From: Lewinellaceae bacterium
GTDB lineage: Bacteria; Bacteroidota; Bacteroidia; Chitinophagales; Saprospiraceae
Length of the DNA: 64,000 nucleotides
Reading direction: 5' to 3'
Assembly (NCBI GenBank): GCA_020636225.1
Contig: JACJYI010000004.1
Coordinates: 496,001 to 560,000, forward strand
Within the stretch, counting starts at the first letter, position 1; every line of letters starts with the position of its first letter. Shown piece by piece: positions 36,395 to 45,125 of the stretch. A program made the translations under genes and the position numbers. Under the pieces are notes generated by a model. That model was not told the DNA's origin. It made no database searches and saw only the letters and a list, made by a program, of their open reading frames with translations.

Positions 36395-36525
36395 TTTATC
36401 TAGGTTATAACCAGACCGAATCGTCAGGATTCAGACAAAATAGAGACTCGTACTGCAAAAATGAAGTGAACCATCGCCAAACGAGGGTCCGGACCCCGAG
36501 TACTCGGGGGGATGACTATCGGGTT

Positions 36526-36590
36526 GCCTTCTTTTGGCGCGTCAAAAGTAGCCCCCAGTACTCGGGCCGCCGGCAGAGGCGGGCCAAAGG
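36526..36590 (+). repeat. Partial copy of the structured repeat (3' hairpins only)
   Basis: CTTCTTTTG (36528-36536) pairs with CAAAAGTAG (36543-36551) with one mismatch, followed by a GGCCGCC...GGCGGGCC hairpin. This is the order seen at the end of copies B and C. Confidence 0.5.
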
Positions 36591-36880
36591 TGATCTACTG
36601 CGATCAATATTTCCGAATGAGGCCATGAGTAGAATTCTGCAGCCTGCCAAGGGCAAACCTCCAAGGTTTAAATTGGACAGATGTGATCAGATCTGAAAAA
36701 GAATCCGTGGATCCATTGAGTAGAAAACTGACCACCGCCAAGGGCAACCTCCCCAAACATATCTACGAAGATCTAATCCTCAGCAAGAGAGATGCTGTAC
36801 TCAGCGCACCTGAATTGATTCCCTTTCCGTCAAAGATGCCCGTGAAAACCTACTTTTAGGGCTTCAATACCGCAAAAGAT

Positions 36881-37735
36881 TTGAAACCCTCCGACGACGA
36901 TTCGATCAGCCTCAACAAGTACATCAGCGAGACCGGCATCTGCTCCCGCCGCGAAGCCGACCGCCTGATCGACGCCGGTAGGGTCACCATCAACAACAAA
37001 CCCACCCGCACCGGTAACCGTGTCTCTCCCGGCGATGTGGTCCGCATCGATGGCAAGCCGCTGAAAGCCAAACCCAAAACCCTCTACCTCGCCTTCAACA
37101 AACCAGTAGGGATCGTCTGTACCACCGACCCGAAGGAACCGAAGAACATCATCTCCTTCATCGGTCACAAGGAACGCCTCTTCCCCGTCGGCCGACTGGA
37201 CAAACCCTCCCAGGGGCTGATCTTCCTGACCAACGATGGCGATATCGTCAACAAGATCCTGCGCGCCGGCAACGAACACGACAAGGAGTACATCGTCTCC
37301 GTCAAACCGGCCATCACCCCGGAATTCATCCACCGCATGGGCAACGGCCTTCCCATCCTGGGCACGGTGACCAAAAAATGCCCGGTCGAAGCCCTGGGGC
37401 CCAACACCTTTCGCATCGTTCTCTCCCAGGGACTGAACCGCCAGATCCGCCGGATGTGCGAATTCCTGAATTACGAGGTCACCAAGCTGAACCGGGTGCG
37501 CATCATGAATGTCCAGCTCGGCAAGCTCCCCATCGGCAAATACCGCGAATTGACCCCCGCTGAACAGAAAGAGCTGCAACGCCTGATTGCCCATTCCTCC
37601 AAGACCGAGGAAGCGTCGGTGGATCGGAACAAAGGGAAGGTCAAAGCCCCCTCTTCAGCGAGTAAACATTCGTCCCGGGAAAATTTGTCTTCACGTTCAT
37701 CGAAGGCGAAGGCCACAAAGCGGAGGACGCGGTGA
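36881..37735 (+). CDS. RluF/RluB-type rRNA pseudouridine synthase
   Basis: The 284-residue protein has an N-terminal S4 RNA-binding domain (LNKYISETGICSRREADRLIDAGRVTINN, about 10-65). The RsuA/RluB/RluF catalytic domain follows, with the Asp in FPVGRLDKPSQGLIFLTNDG (about residue 106) and the C-terminal motif LSQGLNRQIRRMCEFLNYEV. These enzymes isomerise one uridine of 23S rRNA; NRQIRRMCE resembles RluF, but the target site cannot be read from sequence. The C-terminal ~45 residues are a basic Ser/Lys/Arg tail. The start is a TTG at 36881: an in-frame stop lies at 36857 and no ATG comes between. Confidence 0.9.
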   Translation: MKPSDDDSISLNKYISETGICSRREADRLIDAGRVTINNKPTRTGNRVSPGDVVRIDGKPLKAKPKTLYLAFNKPVGIVCTTDPKEPKNIISFIGHKERLFPVGRLDKPSQGLIFLTNDGDIVNKILRAGNEHDKEYIVSVKPAITPEFIHRMGNGLPILGTVTKKCPVEALGPNTFRIVLSQGLNRQIRRMCEFLNYEVTKLNRVRIMNVQLGKLPIGKYRELTPAEQKELQRLIAHSSKTEEASVDRNKGKVKAPSSASKHSSRENLSSRSSKAKATKRRTR

Positions 37736-37968
37736 CCAAGGATGTCATGCGCATCACCGGAAAAAATCGACGACAGTCTCAAACCATTATATCCAGCATC
37801 AAGAAGGAACTCAACGAGAAGCGCCAACAACCTGTGACCATCGGCGAGTTCCGCCAGCACCATTACATCGACCGGCAGGAACTCCCTCCGCCCGATCAGA
37901 TCCGCCATACCCCGCCAGCCATACCCCATCTTCCTCCGCCGTCCACAGGGAGTGTATCCCCCTGTTGA
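37732..37968 (+). CDS. Small protein, possible HTH-like, overlapping the pseudouridine synthase gene
   Basis: A 78-codon frame starts with GTG inside the upstream stop codon (4-bp overlap). The first ~48 residues (TKDVMRITGKNRRQSQTIISSIKKELNEKRQQPVTIGEFRQHHYI) are plausible helical protein of the small Bacteroidota type with a homeodomain-like or HTH layout. The Pro-rich end (PPPDQIRHTPPAIPHLPPP) is not typical, so the true reading frame may have been truncated or extended by a mutation. The function is unknown. Confidence 0.4.
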   Translation: MTKDVMRITGKNRRQSQTIISSIKKELNEKRQQPVTIGEFRQHHYIDRQELPPPDQIRHTPPAIPHLPPPSTGSVSPC

Positions 37969-38177
37969 CAGTATGCAGAGTGCATGACGAGTGTATGCGG
38001 AGAGTAAGCGGAGAGTATACCAGGAGTAGGGCAGGAGTATCGCAACTCCATAGATTCAGTACAGATCCTGTTGGGAGGGAGTACGTCAACAGTATCCCGG
38101 GAGGGAGTTATGAGGTTACTGCCTCCGGCAGTCAGGATTTCGTTATTGGGTTCGTTCGACGAATCTGGCAGGGGGAA
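37969..38177. other. Non-coding stretch with irregular GAGTAT-type repeats
   Basis: About ten loosely spaced phrases such as gGAGTATg, GAGAGTAAG and GGAGTAGGG occur between 37975 and 38110. No stable frame or promoter is seen. The last bases (GGCAGGGGGAAA) are the left flank of the intron insertion. Confidence 0.4.
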
Positions 38178-38229
38178 ACGGTAGAGTAGAGTAAGGAGCA
38201 GCAAGATAGCTACTCCTCACCCCCTCGTC

Positions 38230-38263
38230 AAACCGTACGTGCGGTTTTCCCGCATACGGCTTT
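38230..38263 (-). ncRNA. Group II intron domain V, copy 1
   Basis: On the minus strand the sequence forms the family's 34-nt catalytic hairpin: AGCCGTATGCGG on one side, a GAAAA loop, and CCGCACGTACGGTT on the other. Domain VI (GAGTAGC...GCTGCTC) follows towards 38190. Confidence 0.88.
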
Positions 38264-38264
38264 C

Positions 38265-39671
38265 CTATTGGTTTCGTCCTTGGGCATACACAGGTCGTAA
38301 ACCATTGGTCGTATACGGTACTATTAAACCAAATTTCTTGGTTAATAGATCGTAGGCCTCCTGACCATGAAGGCGCGATTTCCTCTGGCTTTTACGATTG
38401 TAATATCTATTCAGACGGATTCTAAGGTAGTCATTCAGCTTCCTGAATGCCGCCTGTGTGTAGCTGACTCCTTCGATTTTGTAGTAGTTCATCCAACCCC
38501 TGATTATAGGGTTGAGTTCTGAAGCAACCTGTTTTGCCGGGTAGTGACCTATCAACTTGAGTTTCACATCGATCGCTTTTCGTATCCCTTTTTGAGCTTT
38601 CTGCTTTGGGAAGATATTCCAAAAGCGGCTGCCTTTAAATAGTATACTCCTGTCATATCGTACGGTAAATCCAAGAAAATCAAAAGGCTCTTCTCCCGCA
38701 TTTACCAGCTTGCTCTTCTCTTCGTTGATTGTAAGTTCCATGCGGTTGAGGTATCCATGCAGCTTCGTGATTACTTCTTGTTTGATCTCATGTGACATCA
38801 ATATGAAGTCATCCGCATACCTGATCATCCGTATCCCCAGGTTCGCGAAATAGCCATTCATCTTGTTGACAATTCTGTCTAGAAGGTTCATGTATATATT
38901 CGCTAACAGTGGAGATATCACGCCGCCCTGGGGCGTCCCTCTCGATTGTCCTTTTCCTCCACTATACCTTCCATCACTCTCTACTACTGGTGACTTTAGC
39001 CATAGCTTCACTAGTGCAATTATTCGGGGATCGGCTATGCGCTCTTCCAAAGCCTTCACTAGCTTATCGTGTGGGATGGTGTCAAAGTATTTGCTTAAAT
39101 CCGCATCGTATACCACGTGCTTTCCCTTACTCAGATTACCCTTAATTTCAGCCATCGCTTCTTTTGCCGATCGTTTCGGCCTGAACCCATAGGATGATTC
39201 GTTAAAGTCAGCCTCGAATATTGGTTCAATGACCATCTTACAGGCTTGTTGTACTATCCTGTCTTTAATGGTCGGTATCCCCAATGGTCGATGTCCGCCG
39301 TTCTCCTTCTCTATCATGACTCGTTTGACTGGCTGTGGTTTATATCTGTGCTCTTGTAGCTCTTCTCTAATTGCTTCGAGAAATGCTTCGCGCCCAGTAT
39401 CCTCAACCTGTTTAAACGTCAGCCCATCCACGCCGGGAGTTTTTGATCCTTTTCGCGATTTACATCGCCGGTAGGCCTCCTCCATGATGTAGCTTAGGCT
39501 GATTTTGTCATATAGTATGTAGAACTTGAATTTACTTTCCTGCTTGGCTTTCTGATATAGTTTTAGTTGTAACAGCCTGCACCTGTCCTGCGTACTTTGA
39601 TCCTTTCGCTTCTTCTGCTCCAGGATTTCTATCTCCGCTTGTACCTTTTCTAGGATACTTCGCTTCTCCAT
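38265..39671 (-). CDS. ltrA: Group II intron reverse transcriptase/maturase, copy 1
   Basis: The 468-residue protein has the RT fold: N-terminal RT0-RT1 (TPGVDGLTF, HRPLGIPTIKDRIVQQACKMVIEPIFE), RT3-4 (YDADLSKYFDTIPHDKL, GTPQGGVISPLLANIYMNLLD), and the catalytic RT5 box RYADDFIL with two Asp. Domain X, the maturase region, follows (GWMNYYKIEGVSYTQAAFRKLNDYLRIRLNRYYNRK). No HNH endonuclease domain follows, so mobility would use the nascent-strand or replication-fork route known for En-minus introns. It binds and helps splice its own intron RNA and copies it into DNA. It is identical to the product of 40235-41641. Confidence 0.96.
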   Translation of the reverse strand: MEKRSILEKVQAEIEILEQKKRKDQSTQDRCRLLQLKLYQKAKQESKFKFYILYDKISLSYIMEEAYRRCKSRKGSKTPGVDGLTFKQVEDTGREAFLEAIREELQEHRYKPQPVKRVMIEKENGGHRPLGIPTIKDRIVQQACKMVIEPIFEADFNESSYGFRPKRSAKEAMAEIKGNLSKGKHVVYDADLSKYFDTIPHDKLVKALEERIADPRIIALVKLWLKSPVVESDGRYSGGKGQSRGTPQGGVISPLLANIYMNLLDRIVNKMNGYFANLGIRMIRYADDFILMSHEIKQEVITKLHGYLNRMELTINEEKSKLVNAGEEPFDFLGFTVRYDRSILFKGSRFWNIFPKQKAQKGIRKAIDVKLKLIGHYPAKQVASELNPIIRGWMNYYKIEGVSYTQAAFRKLNDYLRIRLNRYYNRKSQRKSRLHGQEAYDLLTKKFGLIVPYTTNGLRPVYAQGRNQ

Positions 39672-40199
39672 TTAGGTAGTCATTTTGTTATCTAAAACGT
39701 TTCCAATAGTAATGCCCCTTCCCTCCTCTGTGGTTATGTTGTCCTCAGTATCAGCAGTACTATGGGCATCTCCGACTCCCTCGCCCATGTAGCGGTCTAC
39801 TACATGGCGTTAGGGGATCCCATGTTCATGTGTCTCCCTCATTATACGCGCCATCCCGTCCTACTCCGTGCAGCCATATTGGTGCGTTTTACCGTTTCTT
39901 CCCAATATGTTTCAGGTTTCGCCATCTTCGGAAGGTTGACCACTGCAGTGTTGCGTAACGAAGCCTTACCGGGTTCACTTGTGTTACGGCTCGCATAATC
40001 GCTTGACCAGAAACTTAGCATGGTTCGTTTCCTCCTCATGCCTTCCGGCTGCTTCAGGCTGAACGGCAAATTGGCCTGTGTATCCCTTTCATGATACTGG
40101 GTTTAATGGTTAATTAATATAGACACACGCCTCATGGCGTACCGAAGACGGTAGAGTAGAGTAAGGAGCAGCAAGATAGCTACTCCTCACCCCCTCGTC

Positions 40200-40233
40200 A
40201 AACCGTACGTGCGGTTTTCCCGCATACGGCTTT
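40200..40233 (-). ncRNA. Group II intron domain V, copy 2
   Basis: The same 34-nt hairpin as at 38230-38263, exactly 1970 bp away. Confidence 0.88.
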
Positions 40234-40234
40234 C

Positions 40235-41641
40235 CTATTGGTTTCGTCCTTGGGCATACACAGGTCGTAAACCATTGGTCGTATACGGTACTATTAAACC
40301 AAATTTCTTGGTTAATAGATCGTAGGCCTCCTGACCATGAAGGCGCGATTTCCTCTGGCTTTTACGATTGTAATATCTATTCAGACGGATTCTAAGGTAG
40401 TCATTCAGCTTCCTGAATGCCGCCTGTGTGTAGCTGACTCCTTCGATTTTGTAGTAGTTCATCCAACCCCTGATTATAGGGTTGAGTTCTGAAGCAACCT
40501 GTTTTGCCGGGTAGTGACCTATCAACTTGAGTTTCACATCGATCGCTTTTCGTATCCCTTTTTGAGCTTTCTGCTTTGGGAAGATATTCCAAAAGCGGCT
40601 GCCTTTAAATAGTATACTCCTGTCATATCGTACGGTAAATCCAAGAAAATCAAAAGGCTCTTCTCCCGCATTTACCAGCTTGCTCTTCTCTTCGTTGATT
40701 GTAAGTTCCATGCGGTTGAGGTATCCATGCAGCTTCGTGATTACTTCTTGTTTGATCTCATGTGACATCAATATGAAGTCATCCGCATACCTGATCATCC
40801 GTATCCCCAGGTTCGCGAAATAGCCATTCATCTTGTTGACAATTCTGTCTAGAAGGTTCATGTATATATTCGCTAACAGTGGAGATATCACGCCGCCCTG
40901 GGGCGTCCCTCTCGATTGTCCTTTTCCTCCACTATACCTTCCATCACTCTCTACTACTGGTGACTTTAGCCATAGCTTCACTAGTGCAATTATTCGGGGA
41001 TCGGCTATGCGCTCTTCCAAAGCCTTCACTAGCTTATCGTGTGGGATGGTGTCAAAGTATTTGCTTAAATCCGCATCGTATACCACGTGCTTTCCCTTAC
41101 TCAGATTACCCTTAATTTCAGCCATCGCTTCTTTTGCCGATCGTTTCGGCCTGAACCCATAGGATGATTCGTTAAAGTCAGCCTCGAATATTGGTTCAAT
41201 GACCATCTTACAGGCTTGTTGTACTATCCTGTCTTTAATGGTCGGTATCCCCAATGGTCGATGTCCGCCGTTCTCCTTCTCTATCATGACTCGTTTGACT
41301 GGCTGTGGTTTATATCTGTGCTCTTGTAGCTCTTCTCTAATTGCTTCGAGAAATGCTTCGCGCCCAGTATCCTCAACCTGTTTAAACGTCAGCCCATCCA
41401 CGCCGGGAGTTTTTGATCCTTTTCGCGATTTACATCGCCGGTAGGCCTCCTCCATGATGTAGCTTAGGCTGATTTTGTCATATAGTATGTAGAACTTGAA
41501 TTTACTTTCCTGCTTGGCTTTCTGATATAGTTTTAGTTGTAACAGCCTGCACCTGTCCTGCGTACTTTGATCCTTTCGCTTCTTCTGCTCCAGGATTTCT
41601 ATCTCCGCTTGTACCTTTTCTAGGATACTTCGCTTCTCCAT
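40235..41641 (-). CDS. ltrA: Group II intron reverse transcriptase/maturase, copy 2
   Basis: The predicted protein is identical to that of 38265-39671 over all 468 residues, including RYADDFIL and domain X, and the DNA is also the same as far as compared. Both frames are intact, so either could supply the maturase. Identity implies a very recent duplication, gene conversion, or an assembly duplication. Confidence 0.96.
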   Translation of the reverse strand: MEKRSILEKVQAEIEILEQKKRKDQSTQDRCRLLQLKLYQKAKQESKFKFYILYDKISLSYIMEEAYRRCKSRKGSKTPGVDGLTFKQVEDTGREAFLEAIREELQEHRYKPQPVKRVMIEKENGGHRPLGIPTIKDRIVQQACKMVIEPIFEADFNESSYGFRPKRSAKEAMAEIKGNLSKGKHVVYDADLSKYFDTIPHDKLVKALEERIADPRIIALVKLWLKSPVVESDGRYSGGKGQSRGTPQGGVISPLLANIYMNLLDRIVNKMNGYFANLGIRMIRYADDFILMSHEIKQEVITKLHGYLNRMELTINEEKSKLVNAGEEPFDFLGFTVRYDRSILFKGSRFWNIFPKQKAQKGIRKAIDVKLKLIGHYPAKQVASELNPIIRGWMNYYKIEGVSYTQAAFRKLNDYLRIRLNRYYNRKSQRKSRLHGQEAYDLLTKKFGLIVPYTTNGLRPVYAQGRNQ

Positions 41642-42117
41642 TTAGGTAGTCATTTTGTTATCTAAAACGTTTCCAATAGTAATGCCCCTTCCCTCCTCTG
41701 TGGTTATGTTGTCCTCAGTATCAGCAGTACTATGGGCATCTCCGACTCCCTCGCCCATGTAGCGGTCTACTACATGGCGTTAGGGGATCCCATGTTCATG
41801 TGTCTCCCTCATTATACGCGCCATCCCGTCCTACTCCGTGCAGCCATATTGGTGCGTTTTACCGTTTCTTCCCAATATGTTTCAGGTTTCGCCATCTTCG
41901 GAAGGTTGACCACTGCAGTGTTGCGTAACGAAGCCTTACCGGGTTCACTTGTGTTACGGCTCGCATAATCGCTTGACCAGAAACTTAGCATGGTTCGTTT
42001 CCTCCTCATGCCTTCCGGCTGCTTCAGGCTGAACGGCAAATTGGCCTGTGTATCCCTTTCATGATACTGGGTTTAATGGTTAATTAATATAGACACACGC
42101 CTCATGGCGTACCGAAG

Positions 42118-42722
42118 GCGCGAAGGGGGGTTATTCGGTTATTCGTTTATTCGTTTAGGGGTTTATTCGTTTAGAATGACGTCGCCAAACCAGGGCCTCC
42201 CAGATACATCAGGACCCGTTTTCAATGAACAAGGAATAGTCAATCCAACAGAATAATATTGACCCGAAGATTGCCGCATTGTTTTGCCGATATGATAGAG
42301 AATCCTACAAAGGATGAAGATCAATGAGCCTCTTGCTAAAAGTAAGGTCCCCAACGGCAAAACCGGAGCGGCCGGGTCATGATGTAAACGACTATTCTTT
42401 GCAAGACGAGATAAGAGAATTTCTAAGCCTAATGACAAGGCCCATTTTGGCGACAGCGGTTTTTGGTTACTTTTTGCCGCGTCAAAAAGTAACAGCCCCG
42501 CCGGCTAGAGGCGGGCCAGAGGTAAAAAAGTAACCAGAGGTTTTACAATAGGACCATAAAGTGAAATACCGCACAGCTGCCAGAGGCAATCCTCTGACAT
42601 AACATTCAAATAGACCCCATTCAAAACAAGGTTTGGCTCGCTACCATTGGGTAAAATACCTCCCCCCTGGCCTTGCGCACCCAAAAAAATAAAGACGCCG
42701 ATCTCCCTAAGTTCAACCGTAA
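42118..42722. other. Intergenic repeat region right of the introns
   Basis: The first ~55 bp hold tandem TTATTCG/GTTTA phrases also present at 44751-44800 and 45097-45125. Copy B of the structured repeat follows. The last ~180 bp before rsgA contain one GCCAGAGGCAATCCTC phrase related to those near 36645-36750. No gene is supported. Confidence 0.55.
42176..42536 (+). repeat. Covarying structured repeat, copy B
   Basis: Conserved blocks run in the order GGGCCTCCC / ACATCAGGACCCG (42206-42218), TTTTGCCG (42282-42289), CGGCAAAA (42355-42362), CGGGTCATGATGT (42373-42385), then GTTACTTTTTG (42466-42476) pairing with CAAAAAGTAAC (42483-42493), and CCCGCC (42497-42502) pairing with GGCGGG (42510-42515). 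The first and fourth blocks pair (one mismatch) around the second and third. Confidence 0.8.
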
Positions 42723-43787
42723 CTAATACTTCGTCCTCTTCTTTTCCTTGACCACGCTCTTGATCAATTTCCCCAGGTCCTTGTCCTTCTTTTTTCGCTC
42801 CAGGGCATCGGATTCAAAATACATCCGCTCCTTTTCCAGCTTGATGAAATTGGCATATTTCTGCGGATCCAATTCCCCTTGCTCGAGGGCGAGCAAGACC
42901 GCACAATCCCGTTCACTGGTGTGGGTGCAATCAAGGAATTTGCACTCCCTGGCCAGGTTGGCGATGTCATCAAACGTCTTTTCCAGCCCCTCGGATACCT
43001 GGGTCATGCCCACTTCCCTCATGCCAGGGTTGTCGATGAGGATGCCACGATCCAGCACGATCAACTCCCGGTGGCTGGTGACATGTTTCCCTCGCTCGAT
43101 CCGCTGGTTGATCTCTCCGGTCTCCATCAACTGGTTTCCGGCCAGCGTATTGATCAGGGTCGATTTTCCGACACCCGATGAACCCAGCAGACAGTAGGTA
43201 CACCCTTGGACTAATTCAGCCTTCAACGCATCCATGCCCGCTTGCGATTGGTTGCTGATCGCAAACACAGGTACGTCGTGGATCCTCTCCTTGATCTGTT
43301 CGATTAATTTTTCCAGTTGGCTTTCCTCCACGAGATCCACCTTGCTCAACACGATCATGGGTTGAATGCGGGAGGCATTGCAGATCGTCAGATAGCGTTC
43401 CAGGCGATTGATACTGAAATCCCGGTCCACCGACTGCACGATCAGTCCGACATCAATATTGGTGGCGATGATCTGCGCTCGTCCCAGCTGGCCGACAGCC
43501 TTGCGCTCGACAATGGATGATCGGGGCAATATGGCATGGATCAGCGCCTTGTGTTCATCATATTCCGAGATGGCCACCCAATCGCCTACCGCTGGCAGAT
43601 CGTGCCTGCTGGTGGCGGCAAATCGCAAATTGCCGATCACCTCGGCATCATATTCTCCATCCACGGTCTTGACCGTATACCGGTCCTTGTGCTCCGATAT
43701 CACTCGTCCGATCCCAAAGGAGTCGAGATGATGATTAACCCGGTATGCCTCCAGTTCGGGCTTGTAGCCCAGCTCTTCAATGGTCAT
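42723..43787 (-). CDS. rsgA: Second RsgA-family GTPase
   Basis: The protein has about 354 residues, with the permuted GTPase order: IVLSKVDL (G4), FAISNQSQAG (G5), LLGSSGVGKSTLIN (G1), IDNPGMREVG (G3), then the zinc finger CKFLDCTHTSERDCAV and a basic C-terminal tail (ERKKKDKDLGKLIKSVVKEKKRTKY). The OB fold is about 30-90. It is longer and diverged from the copy at 2937. The tail and the G3 variant DNPGMRE resemble the YjeQ-like paralogue found alongside RsgA in some bacteria. It may act in ribosome assembly under other conditions. The ATG at 43787 has an AAAGGAA ribosome-binding sequence 6 bp before it; the ATG at 43805 does not. Confidence 0.88.
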   Translation of the reverse strand: MTIEELGYKPELEAYRVNHHLDSFGIGRVISEHKDRYTVKTVDGEYDAEVIGNLRFAATSRHDLPAVGDWVAISEYDEHKALIHAILPRSSIVERKAVGQLGRAQIIATNIDVGLIVQSVDRDFSINRLERYLTICNASRIQPMIVLSKVDLVEESQLEKLIEQIKERIHDVPVFAISNQSQAGMDALKAELVQGCTYCLLGSSGVGKSTLINTLAGNQLMETGEINQRIERGKHVTSHRELIVLDRGILIDNPGMREVGMTQVSEGLEKTFDDIANLARECKFLDCTHTSERDCAVLLALEQGELDPQKYANFIKLEKERMYFESDALERKKKDKDLGKLIKSVVKEKKRTKY

Positions 43788-44074
43788 TGCGTTTCCTTTC
43801 ACCATTCCTCGTCAGTCGATCAGGCTCCATTTCCACCTCCTTCCCACAAGATGCAATGAACATCTTCTTGCCCGGTCAGATGACCCACCAACGAGGGAAA
43901 GAATAAAAATACGGCCTTTTTACGTGCACGTCAGATGACATTGGTTGGCAAACCGGGAAGCTGTCAGAATGGATCCTGCCATGGATTCATATGCCTGTTG
44001 GTTGTGCGCCATGTGATCAGGATGAGATATTTGATTATTTTACGGGATAATTAATCCCCTCAAATACCCACGCG

Positions 44075-44662
44075 ATGAAGATCCTCAAATACCTCTTTTT
44101 TGCCGCCCTCGCCCTGATCCTGATCTTCCTGGCCTTCGGCTGGATCCACCCAACTGTCCAATACGGTAAAGAGATCACTGTGGATAAATCCGCTAAGGAA
44201 GCCTGGGCCGTGGCCCAGGATGAATCCAAATTCGATCAATGGCTCGCCGGGTTCAAAAGCATAGAACTGCTCAGTGGTGAAAAAGGAGCCCCAGGCAGCA
44301 CCTACAAGGTGGTCGTCAATCCCGGCGAAGGTCAGCCCGACTTCGAAATGACCGAAACAATCGTCGACATCCAGGAGTTCGACCATATTGACCTCCATTT
44401 TGACAGCGACGTGATGGAGTTCAACCAACGTCAGTCCTTCACTGAAGCTGACGGGAAAACCACTGTACGAACAGAATCAGAAGTCATTGGTAAAAGCATG
44501 ATGACCCGGTCCATGTTTGCGATGATGGAAATTTTCGCTGGCCAATTCTCCGGTCAGGAATCTAAAAATGTCGAAGCCCTGAAAACCGTGATCGAGGAAA
44601 ACACCACCGATTATTATCCGGCACCTGCACCTGTGGAAGGCGATTCACTGATGATGGAGTGA
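44075..44662 (+). CDS. SRPBCC-fold membrane-anchored protein
   Basis: The 195-residue protein has one N-terminal hydrophobic segment (about 6-24). A START/polyketide-cyclase-like fold follows: VQYGKEITVDKSAKEAWAVAQDESKFDQWLAGFKSIELLSGEKGAPGSTYKVVV, then DFEMTETIVDIQEFDHIDLHFDSDVMEFNQRQSFTEADGKTTVRTESEVIGKSMMTRSMFAMM. The fold makes a hydrophobic cavity for lipids or aromatic ligands; the ligand is unknown. It is monocistronic and flanked by repeats. Confidence 0.82.
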   Translation: MKILKYLFFAALALILIFLAFGWIHPTVQYGKEITVDKSAKEAWAVAQDESKFDQWLAGFKSIELLSGEKGAPGSTYKVVVNPGEGQPDFEMTETIVDIQEFDHIDLHFDSDVMEFNQRQSFTEADGKTTVRTESEVIGKSMMTRSMFAMMEIFAGQFSGQESKNVEALKTVIEENTTDYYPAPAPVEGDSLMME

Positions 44663-45125
44663 GGGGGGAAACGGTAAGGAGTTATTTCGTTATTGCGTTA
44701 TTTCGAGGGATATGGCGGGAGGAAACGCGAAGACGCCAAGACGCGAAGGACGGTTATTCGTTTATTCGTTTAGGGGTTTAGGGGTTTATTCGTTTAGGAT
44801 GACGGTTGTCGCCCTTGGAGGAGTGAGGTAGAAAACGCATGGACGCGAAGGGGGCGCGGTGTTCTGCGCTCGGTATTCGGTACTCGGCGTTCGGTATTCG
44901 CTATTCGGAAAATCGCGAAGGCGTTATGGGGTTATTGGGTTATTTCGAGGGATCCGCCAGGGGGAAACGCAAAGGGAGGGATAACTCAATAGCTACACCC
45001 GCAGCCAGGGTTCTCCATGTTCCGTGGAATCCGTTCATCCGTGATTCTGACAAGAGGAGGCAGGAGGAAACGCGAAGACGCCAAGGCGCGAAGGACGGTT
45101 ATTCGTTTAGGGGTTTATTCGTTTA
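44663..45125. repeat. Mosaic of short dispersed repeats
   Basis: Three kinds alternate: GGAAACGCGAAGACGCCAAG phrases (about 44716, 44964, 45065), TTATTCGTTTA/GGGGTTTA phrases (about 44751-44800, 45097-45125), and TCGGTATTCGG-type octamers (about 44868-44910). No gene is supported. All three kinds look like debris that spreads in intergenic DNA of this genome. Confidence 0.6.

Larger units (their letters stand above)
35723..36880. other. Gene-poor repeat region
   Basis: These ~1.15 kb hold no convincing gene. They contain copy A of the covarying ~350-bp element (36056-36394, reverse orientation), a partial copy (36526-36590), a degenerate palindrome at 35885-35945 (cGCCCGCC motifs), and loosely repeated phrases of the type GCCAAGGGCAACCTCC at about 36645 and 36735. 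The frame at 36262-36696 is a translation through these repeats. Confidence 0.6.
38178..40147 (-). mobile_element. Group II intron, copy 1 (1970-bp unit)
   Basis: On the minus strand the unit contains a ~475-nt 5' RNA region, an intact intron-encoded RT/maturase frame, and domains V and VI at the 3' end. It is repeated without a visible difference as the next 1970 bp. Unit limits come from comparing the two junctions (base 38177 differs from 40147, and 40148 from 42118), so the exact splice sites may be a few bases off. The 5' end does not match the common GUGYG consensus. Confidence 0.88.
40148..42117 (-). mobile_element. Group II intron, copy 2 (1970-bp unit)
   Basis: This is the upstream member (in the direction of transcription) of the directly abutting pair. 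Its right flank (GCGCGAAGG) together with the left flank of copy 1 (GGGGGAAAC) reconstitutes a GGGAAACGCGAAGG phrase that also occurs elsewhere in the window, so the pair occupies what was a single insertion site. Confidence 0.88.

Noticed and set aside
36262..36696. 144-codon frame that shares IGKTMR and GRP phrases with frames at 42163-42438 and 45115-45576
   Set aside because: The similarity follows from the shared repeat. Differences between copies fall on all codon positions and the stems covary, so DNA or RNA structure explains it better than protein.
35756..38177. tRNA or rRNA gene in the gene-poor region
   Set aside because: No cloverleaf with the T-loop GTTCRANYC and matching acceptor stem was found by eye.
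39842..40069. 75-codon frame in the 5' part of each group II intron (also 41812-42039)
   Set aside because: It lies in the ribozyme domain region, has no recognisable motif and is expected by chance in structured RNA sequence.
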